The notes under the pieces: model-generated
What the model saw: only the letters and a program-made list of their open reading frames with translations
The model's database searches: none
Told to the model about the DNA's origin: nothing
Program-made: the position numbers and the translations under genes
Shown here: positions 1 to 5,254 of the stretch, piece by piece
How positions within the stretch are numbered: the stretch's first letter is position 1
Layout of the letters: every line of letters starts with the position of its first letter
NCBI GenBank assembly: GCA_937902295.1
Contig: CALGUM010000012.1
Span: 1 to 8,017 of the forward strand
Direction of reading: 5' to 3'
DNA length: 8,017 nt
Source of the DNA: an uncultured Candidatus Saccharibacteria bacterium
Lineage (GTDB): Bacteria; Patescibacteriota; Saccharimonadia; Saccharimonadales; Saccharimonadaceae

Positions 1-497
1 TCTTAGCGACGAGTAACGCGGTAAATATTAGCGACGGCTTAGACGGACTTGCGGGCGGATTGCTTGCACTAAGCTTCACTGCTTTTGGGGTAATCGCGCT
101 ACTACAAGGACAGTTAGCCCTCGCTGGATTCTGTTTTACTGTGATTGGCGCATTGCTCAGTTATCTGTGGTTTAATATTTATCCAGCACGATTCTTTATG
201 GGGGATGTCGGCAGTTTTGCCTTCGGTGTCTCACTGGGCGTTGTAGCAATGCTTACCAATACACTGTTCCTACTTCCTATTATTGGTATCATCTTCGTAA
301 TCGAAGCAGGCTCAAGCCTTATTCAAATTACCAGCAAACGATTCTTCCACCGACGAGTCTTTACGTCTGCGCCAATCCATCATCACCTAGAAGCTGGCGG
401 CTGGCCGGAAACAAAGGTGACGATGCGCTTTTGGGTCATAGGAGCAGTAGCAGCGCTTATCGGAGTGTACCTGGCGATCGCAGGGGGTCACATCTAA
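1..497 (+). CDS. mraY: Phospho-N-acetylmuramoyl-pentapeptide-transferase, 3' part
   Basis: MraY is an integral membrane enzyme. It transfers phospho-MurNAc-pentapeptide from the UDP-linked precursor to undecaprenyl phosphate, giving lipid I. The reading frame is open from base 3 and runs 164 residues to TAA at 495-497; the start lies left of the window. A typical MraY is about 320-360 residues, so roughly half is missing. Visible signatures, in order, are NAVNISDGLDGLA (codons at 15-53), which is the family NAVNLTDGLDGLA motif; FFMGDVGS (from about 193), which carries a catalytic-site aspartate of the family; and APIHHHLEAGGWPE (around 370-410), the HHH motif followed by the usual RFW before the last membrane helix. 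Several hydrophobic segments fit its polytopic topology. The stop lies one base before the first possible ATG of ftsW, so the two are surely co-transcribed. In many bacteria murD sits between them; here it does not. A WecA-type sugar-phosphate transferase is excluded by the HHH/GWPE end. Confidence 0.96.
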   Translation, partial: LATSNAVNISDGLDGLAGGLLALSFTAFGVIALLQGQLALAGFCFTVIGALLSYLWFNIYPARFFMGDVGSFAFGVSLGVVAMLTNTLFLLPIIGIIFVIEAGSSLIQITSKRFFHRRVFTSAPIHHHLEAGGWPETKVTMRFWVIGAVAALIGVYLAIAGGHI

Positions 498-498
498 A

Positions 499-1788
499 AT
501 GATGCGTGAAAGGGTGCGGCAGGGGAGTAAAGCTACAATGGCGCGTGTGCGACGACATAATCCTGACTACAAAATTATGATGTACACCACGGTACTTTTT
601 GTGATAGGGTTGATTATTATTTTTGCTATTGGGCCGCAGCGTGCAAACTTAATCAATGAATCGTTCGGAAGTGACTTGTCTGGCATGCACTTTGTGGTAA
701 AACAGGCGGTCAGTGTGCTTGTGGCTGTTGTCGCGTTTTTCTTCTTTGCATTTATACTGAAAGTCGAAACCTTACTCCAATGGCGTAACGTTATTTTATG
801 GGTAGCGTTTGGCCTCTGTGGACTGCTGGTAGTGTTTGGTAATATCGCTAATGTAGAGTCTGTAACTCAATGTGCACTTGGCGCGTGTCGTTGGTTTGTG
901 ATTCCTGGGCTAGGAACATTCCAACCTTCAGAGGTACTCAAGTTTGCTGTCGTAATTTTTCTCGCTGGATATCTCGCAGTGCGCATGAAAAAAGGGGTAG
1001 TAAGTGATTGGCATAAGACGATATATCCAGTGGGCGCACTTATGGTCATGTCCGCACTTTTTGTCGTTGTGTTTCAAAAAGATCTTGGAACAGGTATGGC
1101 GCTGTTTGCGATTGTTGCATCCATGCTGGTAGTTGCAGGGCTTAAGCCGAAAGTGGGCGCTGTGTTACTAGCTATTCTGATAGTCGCAGGACTCCTCCTT
1201 GTAGTAAGTGCTCCGCACCGAATCGATCGTATGATGACATTTCTTCAAGGCGACACTGCGTCTGTCGACGATGCGTCAGGCTATCATATTGCACACGCGA
1301 AGATCGCAATCGGTTCAGGTGGCGTACTTGGTGTTGGTATCGGTAATAGTGTACAGGCTGCCGGATATCTACCCGAAGCAATCAACGACTCGGTATTTGC
1401 AATATTGGGTGAAACATTCGGATTTGTAGGGCTCGTGTTCATTCTTCTCATGTTCTACATGTTACTGCGCAAGATTTTAAATTTAATCGACCGACTTGAG
1501 TCGCCGGAATATAAACTGATAGTCGCAGGTGTCTTCGGTTGGATCGGTGCGCATGTCATTATTAATGTAGCCGCTATGACAGGCTTGATACCACTGACAG
1601 GTATTACGTTGCCATTTTTGAGTATCGGTGGCACGAGTATGGTGATTATCACTGCGGCACTAGGTGTAGTATTTCAGATTTCACGCTATACTGTACATGG
1701 AAAGATAACGGAGGAATCATATGAAAGTACTCGCAGTAGGCGGGGGATCGGGCGGCCACGTTACGCCAGCAATCGCCGTTCTCGATGA
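499..1788 (+). CDS. ftsW: Peptidoglycan glycosyltransferase FtsW (SEDS family)
   Basis: FtsW is a polytopic membrane enzyme that polymerises lipid II into septal glycan together with a class B penicillin-binding protein. The 429-residue product has about ten hydrophobic segments from residue 27 on. Family motifs are ACRWFVIPGLGTFQPSE (129-145), QKDLGTG (193-199), GSGGVLGVGIGNS (272-284), LPEAINDSVFAILGE (291-305), and the LTGITLPFLSIGGTS end (366-380). Asp297 in LPEAIND aligns with the catalytic aspartate of the SEDS family (HTD in E. coli FtsW). The FtsW-type ending GITLPFLSIGG and the position between mraY and murG favour FtsW over RodA, though RodA-like activity cannot be excluded. ATG at 499 (AGGGGG at 482-487) gives the full length. 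A second ATG at 538 follows AGGGGAG at 521-527 and would give 416 residues, and it is an equally plausible start. The last 21 residues lie inside murG and contain eight arginines. Two cysteines (125, 130) flank the extracytoplasmic RRW-like loop. Confidence 0.93.
   Translation: MMRERVRQGSKATMARVRRHNPDYKIMMYTTVLFVIGLIIIFAIGPQRANLINESFGSDLSGMHFVVKQAVSVLVAVVAFFFFAFILKVETLLQWRNVILWVAFGLCGLLVVFGNIANVESVTQCALGACRWFVIPGLGTFQPSEVLKFAVVIFLAGYLAVRMKKGVVSDWHKTIYPVGALMVMSALFVVVFQKDLGTGMALFAIVASMLVVAGLKPKVGAVLLAILIVAGLLLVVSAPHRIDRMMTFLQGDTASVDDASGYHIAHAKIAIGSGGVLGVGIGNSVQAAGYLPEAINDSVFAILGETFGFVGLVFILLMFYMLLRKILNLIDRLESPEYKLIVAGVFGWIGAHVIINVAAMTGLIPLTGITLPFLSIGGTSMVIITAALGVVFQISRYTVHGKITEESYESTRSRRGIGRPRYASNRRSR
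1710..1714 (+). promoter_or_regulatory. Shine-Dalgarno site of murG
   Basis: GGAGG lies six bases before the murG ATG, inside the 3' end of ftsW. It fixes the murG start at 1721 although this creates a 68-nt overlap with ftsW. It is the clearest ribosome binding site in the window and contrasts with the genes that start their own transcripts, which have none. Confidence 0.85.
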
Positions 1789-2878
1789 TCTCAAGGCGCA
1801 TGACAACTCTGTAGAATTACGGTTTTGGTCTGATAAAGACTTTGCCGACCGGGCACAGCAAATGCTCACAGCAAGTACGGTACCCATTACACTCCAGACG
1901 ATTTCTGCAGGAAAGTTTCGCCGCTACCACCACCTGACGCTACTACAGCATCTGATGACACCTTCAATTGTAGTACCAAATATACGCGATCTTTTTTTGG
2001 TGATGATCGGTTTTACTCAAGCAATTGTACGCATGATACTATGGCGACCGGATGTTGTGTTTACGAAAGGTGGATTTGTGTGCCTTCCCGTGGGATATGC
2101 AGCCTGGCTACTGCGGATACCACTTGTACTGCACGACAGTGATGTGGTGCCTGGTCTCACAAACCGTCTGCTTGCAAAGAAGGCGACATATATTGCTACT
2201 GGTGCTCCTGTACACAACTACCCGTATGATGCGCGTATTACGTCGTACGTGGGAATTCCAATTAGCGCCGCATTTGTACCATATAGCCCTAGTTCAAGGC
2301 GTCGCATCAAGCAAGAACTTGGCTTCGATGAGTCTCGACCACTGACCGTCATTATCGGTGGGGGACTTGGAGCGAAGCCTTTGAATGACGCAGTGTTGCA
2401 ACGCTACGATACGTTACTCGAGACTACAAATATTTTTCTCCTTTCGGGGAAATCGCAGTACGAAGAGCTCAAGCAACAGTTACCCGCAAACGACACTCGA
2501 CTTCAGTTGCACGAGTTTGTTGCGCACGGCATAGCGGACATAATGGGCGCTGCAGATGTTGTGGTGTCGCGTGCCGGGGCAACAGCGTTGCTTGAACTTG
2601 CAGCGCTTCATAAACCAACCATTGTAGTACCAAGTAGCCGCCTGACATGGCAGGTGAAACACGCAAAGATGTTTGCGGACGAGCAGGCGGTAGTGTGTTT
2701 AGATGAGACACAATTTGCCGAAGATAAGTATGATTCATTCGTCAATGCGATAGCTCATATGCTGACGCACGATACTGAACGCGAAACACTCGCGGCGTCG
2801 ATTGGTGCACTTGCGATGCCAAACGCAGCTGAGCAAGTTGCCGACATGATTCGTAAGGCGGCAGCGCAAAACTCATAA
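1721..2878 (+). CDS. murG: UDP-GlcNAc:lipid I N-acetylglucosaminyltransferase MurG (divergent)
   Basis: MurG is a peripheral inner-membrane GT-B glycosyltransferase that adds GlcNAc to lipid I to make lipid II. The product has 385 residues, slightly longer than the usual 355-365. The extra length lies mainly in a hydrophobic segment around residues 66-108, the region that contacts membrane and acceptor. Recognisable parts are the N-terminal glycine loop GGGSGGHVTPA (7-17, His13), KGGFVCLP (116-123), the HEQN-equivalent HDSD followed by GLTNRLLAK (138-153), the inter-domain GIPI (178-181), GGGLGA in place of GGSQGA (213-218), SRAGATALLEL (283-293, Glu292 matching the UDP-GlcNAc-binding glutamate) and TWQVKHA (309-315) in place of the RQQxxNA block. 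So the fold and several donor-site residues are kept, but three signature motifs are altered. The position right after ftsW supports true MurG. A different GT28-family enzyme is possible but unlikely. Confidence 0.92.
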   Translation: MKVLAVGGGSGGHVTPAIAVLDDLKAHDNSVELRFWSDKDFADRAQQMLTASTVPITLQTISAGKFRRYHHLTLLQHLMTPSIVVPNIRDLFLVMIGFTQAIVRMILWRPDVVFTKGGFVCLPVGYAAWLLRIPLVLHDSDVVPGLTNRLLAKKATYIATGAPVHNYPYDARITSYVGIPISAAFVPYSPSSRRRIKQELGFDESRPLTVIIGGGLGAKPLNDAVLQRYDTLLETTNIFLLSGKSQYEELKQQLPANDTRLQLHEFVAHGIADIMGAADVVVSRAGATALLELAALHKPTIVVPSSRLTWQVKHAKMFADEQAVVCLDETQFAEDKYDSFVNAIAHMLTHDTERETLAASIGALAMPNAAEQVADMIRKAAAQNS

Positions 2879-2902
2879 TCCCACAAATACTTAGTGAAGA
2901 TC

Positions 2903-2911
2903 TGCTACAAT
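2903..2911 (+). promoter_or_regulatory. Extended -10 promoter of the ftsQ-like gene
   Basis: TGCTACAAT is an extended -10 (TGn followed by TACAAT). No good -35 is seen at the right distance. The hexamer ends 13 bases before the ATG at 2925, so the expected transcription start near 2918 leaves a leader of only about seven bases. There is no Shine-Dalgarno and no upstream in-frame start before a stop at 2895-2897. It lies in the 46-bp gap after murG, so the gene may be read both from this promoter and by read-through. Confidence 0.55.
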
Positions 2912-2924
2912 ATGCATAAGTATT

Positions 2925-3881
2925 ATGGCAATATTTTCTAAAAAATCCGACCGTACTCCGCCGCCCCCTCGGAGAACTATATCACGTGCTTCAGACGATA
3001 CGACTCGTGTTGATGAGAGACCCCGCCATACTTCTCAATACCGGCGTGGACGCACTATGGCTGGTTCTACGAGCCACACCTTGCGAGAGTCTCATGCCCA
3101 TGCATTGCATCAAGCAACACCGCGTGAGAAAATGCATCACCTGGCGAATCTGAGACAGAAATTAATTATCATGCTTGTGGGATTGTTCGTAATGGTCGTG
3201 GTGCTTGGTACGCTATTGCAGCAATTCACTGCGAGTGCAGCCGTTGAATTATCGGGCATTGCTCGCAGTGTTACTTCGGTTCGGGTGTACGAAGCATCGT
3301 TGCAGGATTATTTATCTCAACGCCCGCTTGAACGTTTTCGGTTCAATATTGACCACGATGCAATGACGGCGTTTCTTCACGCTAAGCACCCAGAGGTAGA
3401 ATCGGTCGTATCCGAAGGGTATGAGAGCCTCGCCACCTCTCGGTTCGAAGTGACGCTTCGTACCCCCGTTGTAAGCTGGATGGTTGATGAAAAAATATAC
3501 TACGTAGACCAATATGGCGTATCATTCGAAAAGAATGTGCATGATGAACCTTCGGTGAAGATTGTAGATAATAGCGGTGTTGATTACACGTCCGGTGCTG
3601 CCATAGCGAGTGAACGATTCCTTAATTTTGTAGGACAGGCCGTGGCACGCTCCAATGACGCTGGCGTAACGGTTACGGAGGTTTCGATTCCAGCGGGAAC
3701 TTCTCGTCAGGTTGCACTGACGTTGGATGGATATGAGTATGAAGTAATTATGTCAATTGATCGTTCGGTAGGCGAGCAGGTTGAGGATATGGGGCGTGTA
3801 GTACGTCATTTTAATGATCAGGGTAGAACTCCTCAATACGTCGATCTACGCGTAAAAGGGAAAGCTTTTTTTCGCGAGTAG
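2925..3881 (+). CDS. ftsQ: Cell division protein FtsQ/DivIB-like
   Basis: The product is a bitopic divisome protein of 318 residues. It has a basic, Pro/Arg/Ser-rich cytoplasmic tail (1-78), one membrane helix (about 80-98) and an extracytoplasmic part that follows the FtsQ/DivIB plan. A POTRA-like segment with NIDHDAMTAFLHAKHPEVESV (starting near 141) precedes the diagnostic RTPVVSWM (179-186) and YYVDQYGVSF (192-201), matching the family pattern of R-x-PVAxW then YxVDxxGxxF. A beta-domain follows and ends in YVDLRVKGKAFFR (305-317), matching the family's YIDLR ending. In known systems FtsQ/DivIB recruits FtsB/FtsL and regulates FtsWI. The location just after murG agrees, although murC/ddl, which often precede ftsQ, are missing and no ftsA/ftsZ follows. 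The ATG is the first in-frame start after a stop and has no Shine-Dalgarno. Sequence divergence is high, so the name rests on architecture, motifs and position. Confidence 0.82.
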   Translation: MAIFSKKSDRTPPPPRRTISRASDDTTRVDERPRHTSQYRRGRTMAGSTSHTLRESHAHALHQATPREKMHHLANLRQKLIIMLVGLFVMVVVLGTLLQQFTASAAVELSGIARSVTSVRVYEASLQDYLSQRPLERFRFNIDHDAMTAFLHAKHPEVESVVSEGYESLATSRFEVTLRTPVVSWMVDEKIYYVDQYGVSFEKNVHDEPSVKIVDNSGVDYTSGAAIASERFLNFVGQAVARSNDAGVTVTEVSIPAGTSRQVALTLDGYEYEVIMSIDRSVGEQVEDMGRVVRHFNDQGRTPQYVDLRVKGKAFFRE

Positions 3882-3883
3882 GC

Positions 3884-3976
3884 TAGGTGTGGGTTTGATA
3901 TGTCTCCTCGGTAGTGAGTCGGGGAGAGTAGTCGGGTACGCCCCATCCTATTCTCTTTTGTTCTAGTTTTGTTCTG
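3884..3976 (+). terminator. Hairpin region and U-rich tract after ftsQ (likely terminator)
   Basis: Just after the ftsQ stop, TCTCCTCGG (3903-3911) pairs with TCGGGGAGA (3919-3927) as a nine-pair stem with a seven-base loop, including two G-U pairs. A second small stem GGG/CCC around TACG (3934-3943) follows. As an alternative to it, TAGG and TGGG (3884-3893) can pair with CCCA and CCTA (3942-3950) to close a larger structure around the first hairpin. A T-rich tract with two tandem TTTTGTTCT units follows (3956-3975). The T-tract is interrupted, so termination efficiency is uncertain; the element could also be part of a structured RNA. Confidence 0.5.
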
Positions 3977-3986
3977 TTAGTATAAT
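3958..3986 (+). promoter_or_regulatory. Candidate sigma70-type promoter in the intergenic region
   Basis: TTGTTC (3958-3963) is followed, after 17 bases, by a perfect TATAAT (3981-3986). The expected start is near 3993. It would read either the 36-codon ORF at 4008 or a non-coding RNA. The -35 matches only the TTG part of consensus, and the region is A+T-rich, so a chance match is possible. Confidence 0.4.
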
Positions 3987-4007
3987 ACTATATTTATAAA
4001 CATAATT

Positions 4008-4118
4008 ATGAAAAAGTCAAATATAGCTAGTTTCTTAAGAAATAGAGTAGGGGAAAACAAAAGGGGACGAAAGTCAAATTTTACCATATGGTGTGTGAAA
4101 AAAATCTCAGAGTATTAA
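4008..4118 (+). CDS. Possible 36-residue basic peptide ORF
   Basis: ATG at 4008 opens a 36-codon frame to TAA at 4116-4118. The peptide starts MKKSNIASFLRNR and is rich in Lys and Arg, with one Trp and one Cys near the end; no membrane segment is visible. It lies 21 bases after a perfect TATAAT, so a transcript from near 3993 would have a leader of about 15 bases without a Shine-Dalgarno. Codon use (AGA, AGG, ATA) differs from the neighbouring real genes, which favour CGT/CGC-type arginine codons. That argues either for chance or for a recently acquired or regulatory leader peptide. I do not recognise it. Confidence 0.18.
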   Translation: MKKSNIASFLRNRVGENKRGRKSNFTIWCVKKISEY

Positions 4119-4271
4119 CAAAAAAACATACTTCTGTGGAAAAACTATATAATGTCAAATATTCTACTAAATGTCAAACTATGCATGAAAGCGGCATTTG
4201 GCTGGTGTCTGCGGGCCTCGTAAGTATATGTGTTTAGAAGGTATATGCAGAAAAGTATAAGAACAAAAAAG

Positions 4272-4335
4272 ATACCGTAGAGTTATTGTTGCGTGATCAC
4301 GAACTACCCTGCTTAGAGTTGGCACTACGGGGTAT
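4272..4335 (+). repeat. Imperfect inverted repeat enclosing a palindrome
   Basis: ATACCGTAG (4272-4280) is complementary to CTACGG-gg-TAT (4325-4335) with a two-base bulge, giving nine pairs. Inside the loop is the perfect 10-bp palindrome CGTGATCACG (4292-4301). This could fold as a branched RNA element or act as a protein-binding site. No match to a known RNA class is apparent. Confidence 0.3.
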
Positions 4336-4489
4336 GAAGTGCTTTTATTCACAACATAGTGTATATGAGTGCTAGAGACGTATAAACCACATATGGGTCG
4401 TAAAATATACATTGTGCGACGTTAAGTCTATATACGTACCATGAGTACACAATATCATCAGTTTATAGTAAAAAAATTATAATGCAGCT

Positions 4490-4680
4490 AGGTTTGCTTT
4501 GCTGGCCGTTTGTCTCACCTATTCGCAGCTTCATAACTTGCCTGCCTTGATTCATGCGTGGATCTCGCGTGCTGAGTATTGATATCGGTAGTTTGTAGTC
4601 GTCTCATATACATGCAGCAATGATCATTTAGAAGTGCCGGATAGTCATTCTAGAGGCACCTAGTAAGTTCTTTTTTTGTT
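4490..4680 (+). ncRNA. Candidate small RNA, about 190 nt
   Basis: A perfect TATAAT at 4478-4483 would start a transcript near 4490. A hairpin with a T7 run ends near 4677. In between there is no open frame worth reporting, but there are pairing segments, such as TGCTG (4570-4574) with CAGCA (4615-4619), and the palindrome AATGATCATT (4619-4628). The -35 for this promoter is poor. Length would suit 6S-like or other sRNAs, but I cannot recognise a family, so this is an inference from the promoter and terminator signals alone. Confidence 0.2.
4629..4677 (+). terminator. Possible intrinsic terminator, plus strand
   Basis: GTGCC (4634-4638) pairs with GGCAC (4655-4659), and TAG (4629-4631) with CTA (4660-4662) across a two-base AA bulge. 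The 16-base loop may fold further. A run of seven T (4671-4677) follows after eight bases. That gap is longer than ideal, so this is a moderate candidate. No plus-strand protein gene ends here, so if real it would terminate a non-coding transcript. Confidence 0.4.
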
Positions 4681-4740
4681 CTCATGAATGATAGATCTGT
4701 TAAACTTAAATTATACCTACACCAGGGGGGATGATTGCAA

Positions 4741-5126
4741 TTACGATGTGCGTGACGATTCAGATTCTATGTGTGTTATCTCGGTAGCTTCTGCAGGGTT
4801 TGGTGCAGTGGCGGTGTCAGTGTTGGCAATTAGTTCTTTTTGTGGGTAGAGGGGTGAAAGGGTAGACGCTTTCGCCTGCGAAGGTTGACTCCCCTGCTCC
4901 ATTAGTTCACGTATCCGGTGAATATCTTTTTGCATCTCGAAGGTCGCGTTTTCGACTTTGCGCCGACGCAGGACACTGATCAAAAAGTAGACAAAATGAA
5001 TAGTGCGGTAACTATTGCCGTCACGACGAGCCCTGCTGTTAATAGAGGTAGTAGAAATCCAAGGTCTAGCACAGGAGCTGTGTCCTGTCCCTGTGTCATC
5101 TCTAGACTATTTATTGCACTTTCCAT
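4741..5126 (-). CDS. Small single-pass membrane protein, apparently interrupted by a -1 frameshift
   Basis: Read on the minus strand from ATG at 5126-5124, 48 codons encode a short polar N-terminus (MESAINSLEMTQGQDTAPVL), then a long hydrophobic helix (residues about 21-47), ending at TGA (4982-4980). In the -1 frame an 80-codon stretch runs from TTG at 4983 to TAA at 4743-4741. It begins LISVLRRRKVENA, continues with a charged, heptad-like helix (EMQKDIHRIRELMEQ) and ends in a Ser/Thr/Ala/Glu-rich tail. Joined at the T5 run (4986-4982), the two halves give a coherent protein of about 128 residues: outside N-terminus, membrane helix, arginine stop-transfer cluster, cytoplasmic coiled coil, disordered tail. 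One extra T would restore the frame. The cause may be a sequencing or assembly error, a mutation, or programmed slippage. Function is unknown; it is divergent from the trehalose gene, with 128 bp between the starts. Confidence 0.6.
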
Positions 5127-5132
5127 ACTTCC

Positions 5133-5141
5133 AGTGTAGCA
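5133..5141 (-). promoter_or_regulatory. Extended -10 promoter of the small membrane protein
   Basis: On the minus strand TGCTACACT is an extended -10 whose hexamer ends six bases before the ATG at 5126. A start about seven bases downstream would fall on the ATG itself, implying a leaderless mRNA. GGAAG lies too close to the ATG (one base) to act as a normal Shine-Dalgarno. An in-frame TGA upstream and the lack of other start codons fix this start. It closely resembles the ftsQ promoter (TGCTACAAT). Confidence 0.5.
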
Positions 5142-5195
5142 CTGATGCTCTATGACGTATCACATCAAACGACTAATTCGTGACGACAGTAGCTG

Positions 5196-5207
5196 GCCTA
5201 GGCTAGG
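5196..5207. repeat. GCCTAGGC palindrome with adjacent CTAGG repeat
   Basis: A perfect 8-bp palindrome GCCTAGGC (5196-5203) runs into a second CTAGG (5203-5207), directly upstream of the -35 of the trehalose gene. The position would suit a regulator site in the divergent promoter region, but there is no known regulator to assign, and the repeat is short. Confidence 0.25.
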
Positions 5208-5214
5208 TCATTTG

Positions 5215-5243
5215 TTGTAATGAGTACTAACTACGCGTATACT
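5215..5243 (+). promoter_or_regulatory. Sigma70-type promoter of the trehalose fusion gene
   Basis: TTGTAA (5215-5220, four of six -35 consensus bases) and TATACT (5238-5243, five of six) are separated by exactly 17 bases. The -10 ends 11 bases before the ATG at 5255, giving an expected leader of about five bases and no Shine-Dalgarno. An in-frame TAA at 5243-5245 excludes a more upstream start. Confidence 0.6.
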
Positions 5244-5254
5244 AAGTAGTAGTT

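Larger units (their letters stand above)
3882..4740. other. Long A+T-rich intergenic region without a convincing protein gene
   Basis: About 860 bases separate ftsQ from the end of the minus-strand membrane gene. I see no tRNA, rRNA, tmRNA or known riboswitch signature. Open frames here are short and have poor composition, for example 4179-4412 on the minus strand. The left part (about 3960-4480) is strikingly rich in A and T; the right part (4490-4680) is of ordinary composition. It holds a strong hairpin right after ftsQ, three perfect TATAAT hexamers on the plus strand (3981, 4148, 4478), four copies of TTTTGTTCT (three direct, one inverted), four GTCAAA copies, an imperfect stem at 4272-4280/4325-4335, two TGATCA-centred palindromes, and a hairpin followed by a T7 run near 4671. 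Such a long gap is unusual if this is a reduced genome, which makes a non-coding RNA or regulatory function plausible but unproven. Confidence 0.7.

Noticed and set aside
4135..4353. Possible DnaA boxes (TGTGGAAAA at 4135-4143, TTATTCACA at 4345-4353) in A+T-rich DNA suggesting a replication origin
   Set aside because: Only one fits the TTATNCACA consensus and the other is degenerate. There is no cluster and no dnaA, dnaN, rpmH or parAB nearby; two weak matches in A+T-rich DNA are expected by chance.
4179..4412. Minus-strand 77-codon open frame
   Set aside because: Its composition does not resemble a folded or membrane protein. It runs through an inverted repeat and has no clear promoter or ribosome binding site.
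4490..4680. Known RNA classes (tmRNA, RNase P RNA, SRP RNA, tRNA)
   Set aside because: I looked for the tmRNA and tRNA T-arm, the RNase P conserved core and the SRP GGAA-type loop and found none, so no class is assigned.
4690..4740. Minus-strand promoter TTGCAA-19-TATAAT reading into the non-coding region
   Set aside because: The spacing of 19 is too long, the -35 overlaps the stop of the membrane gene, and nothing recognisable lies downstream.
4918..5139. Plus-strand 73-codon open frame opposite the small membrane protein
   Set aside because: The minus strand gives a coherent membrane helix, arginine cluster and coiled coil over the same bases; the plus-strand frame shows none and is a shadow.
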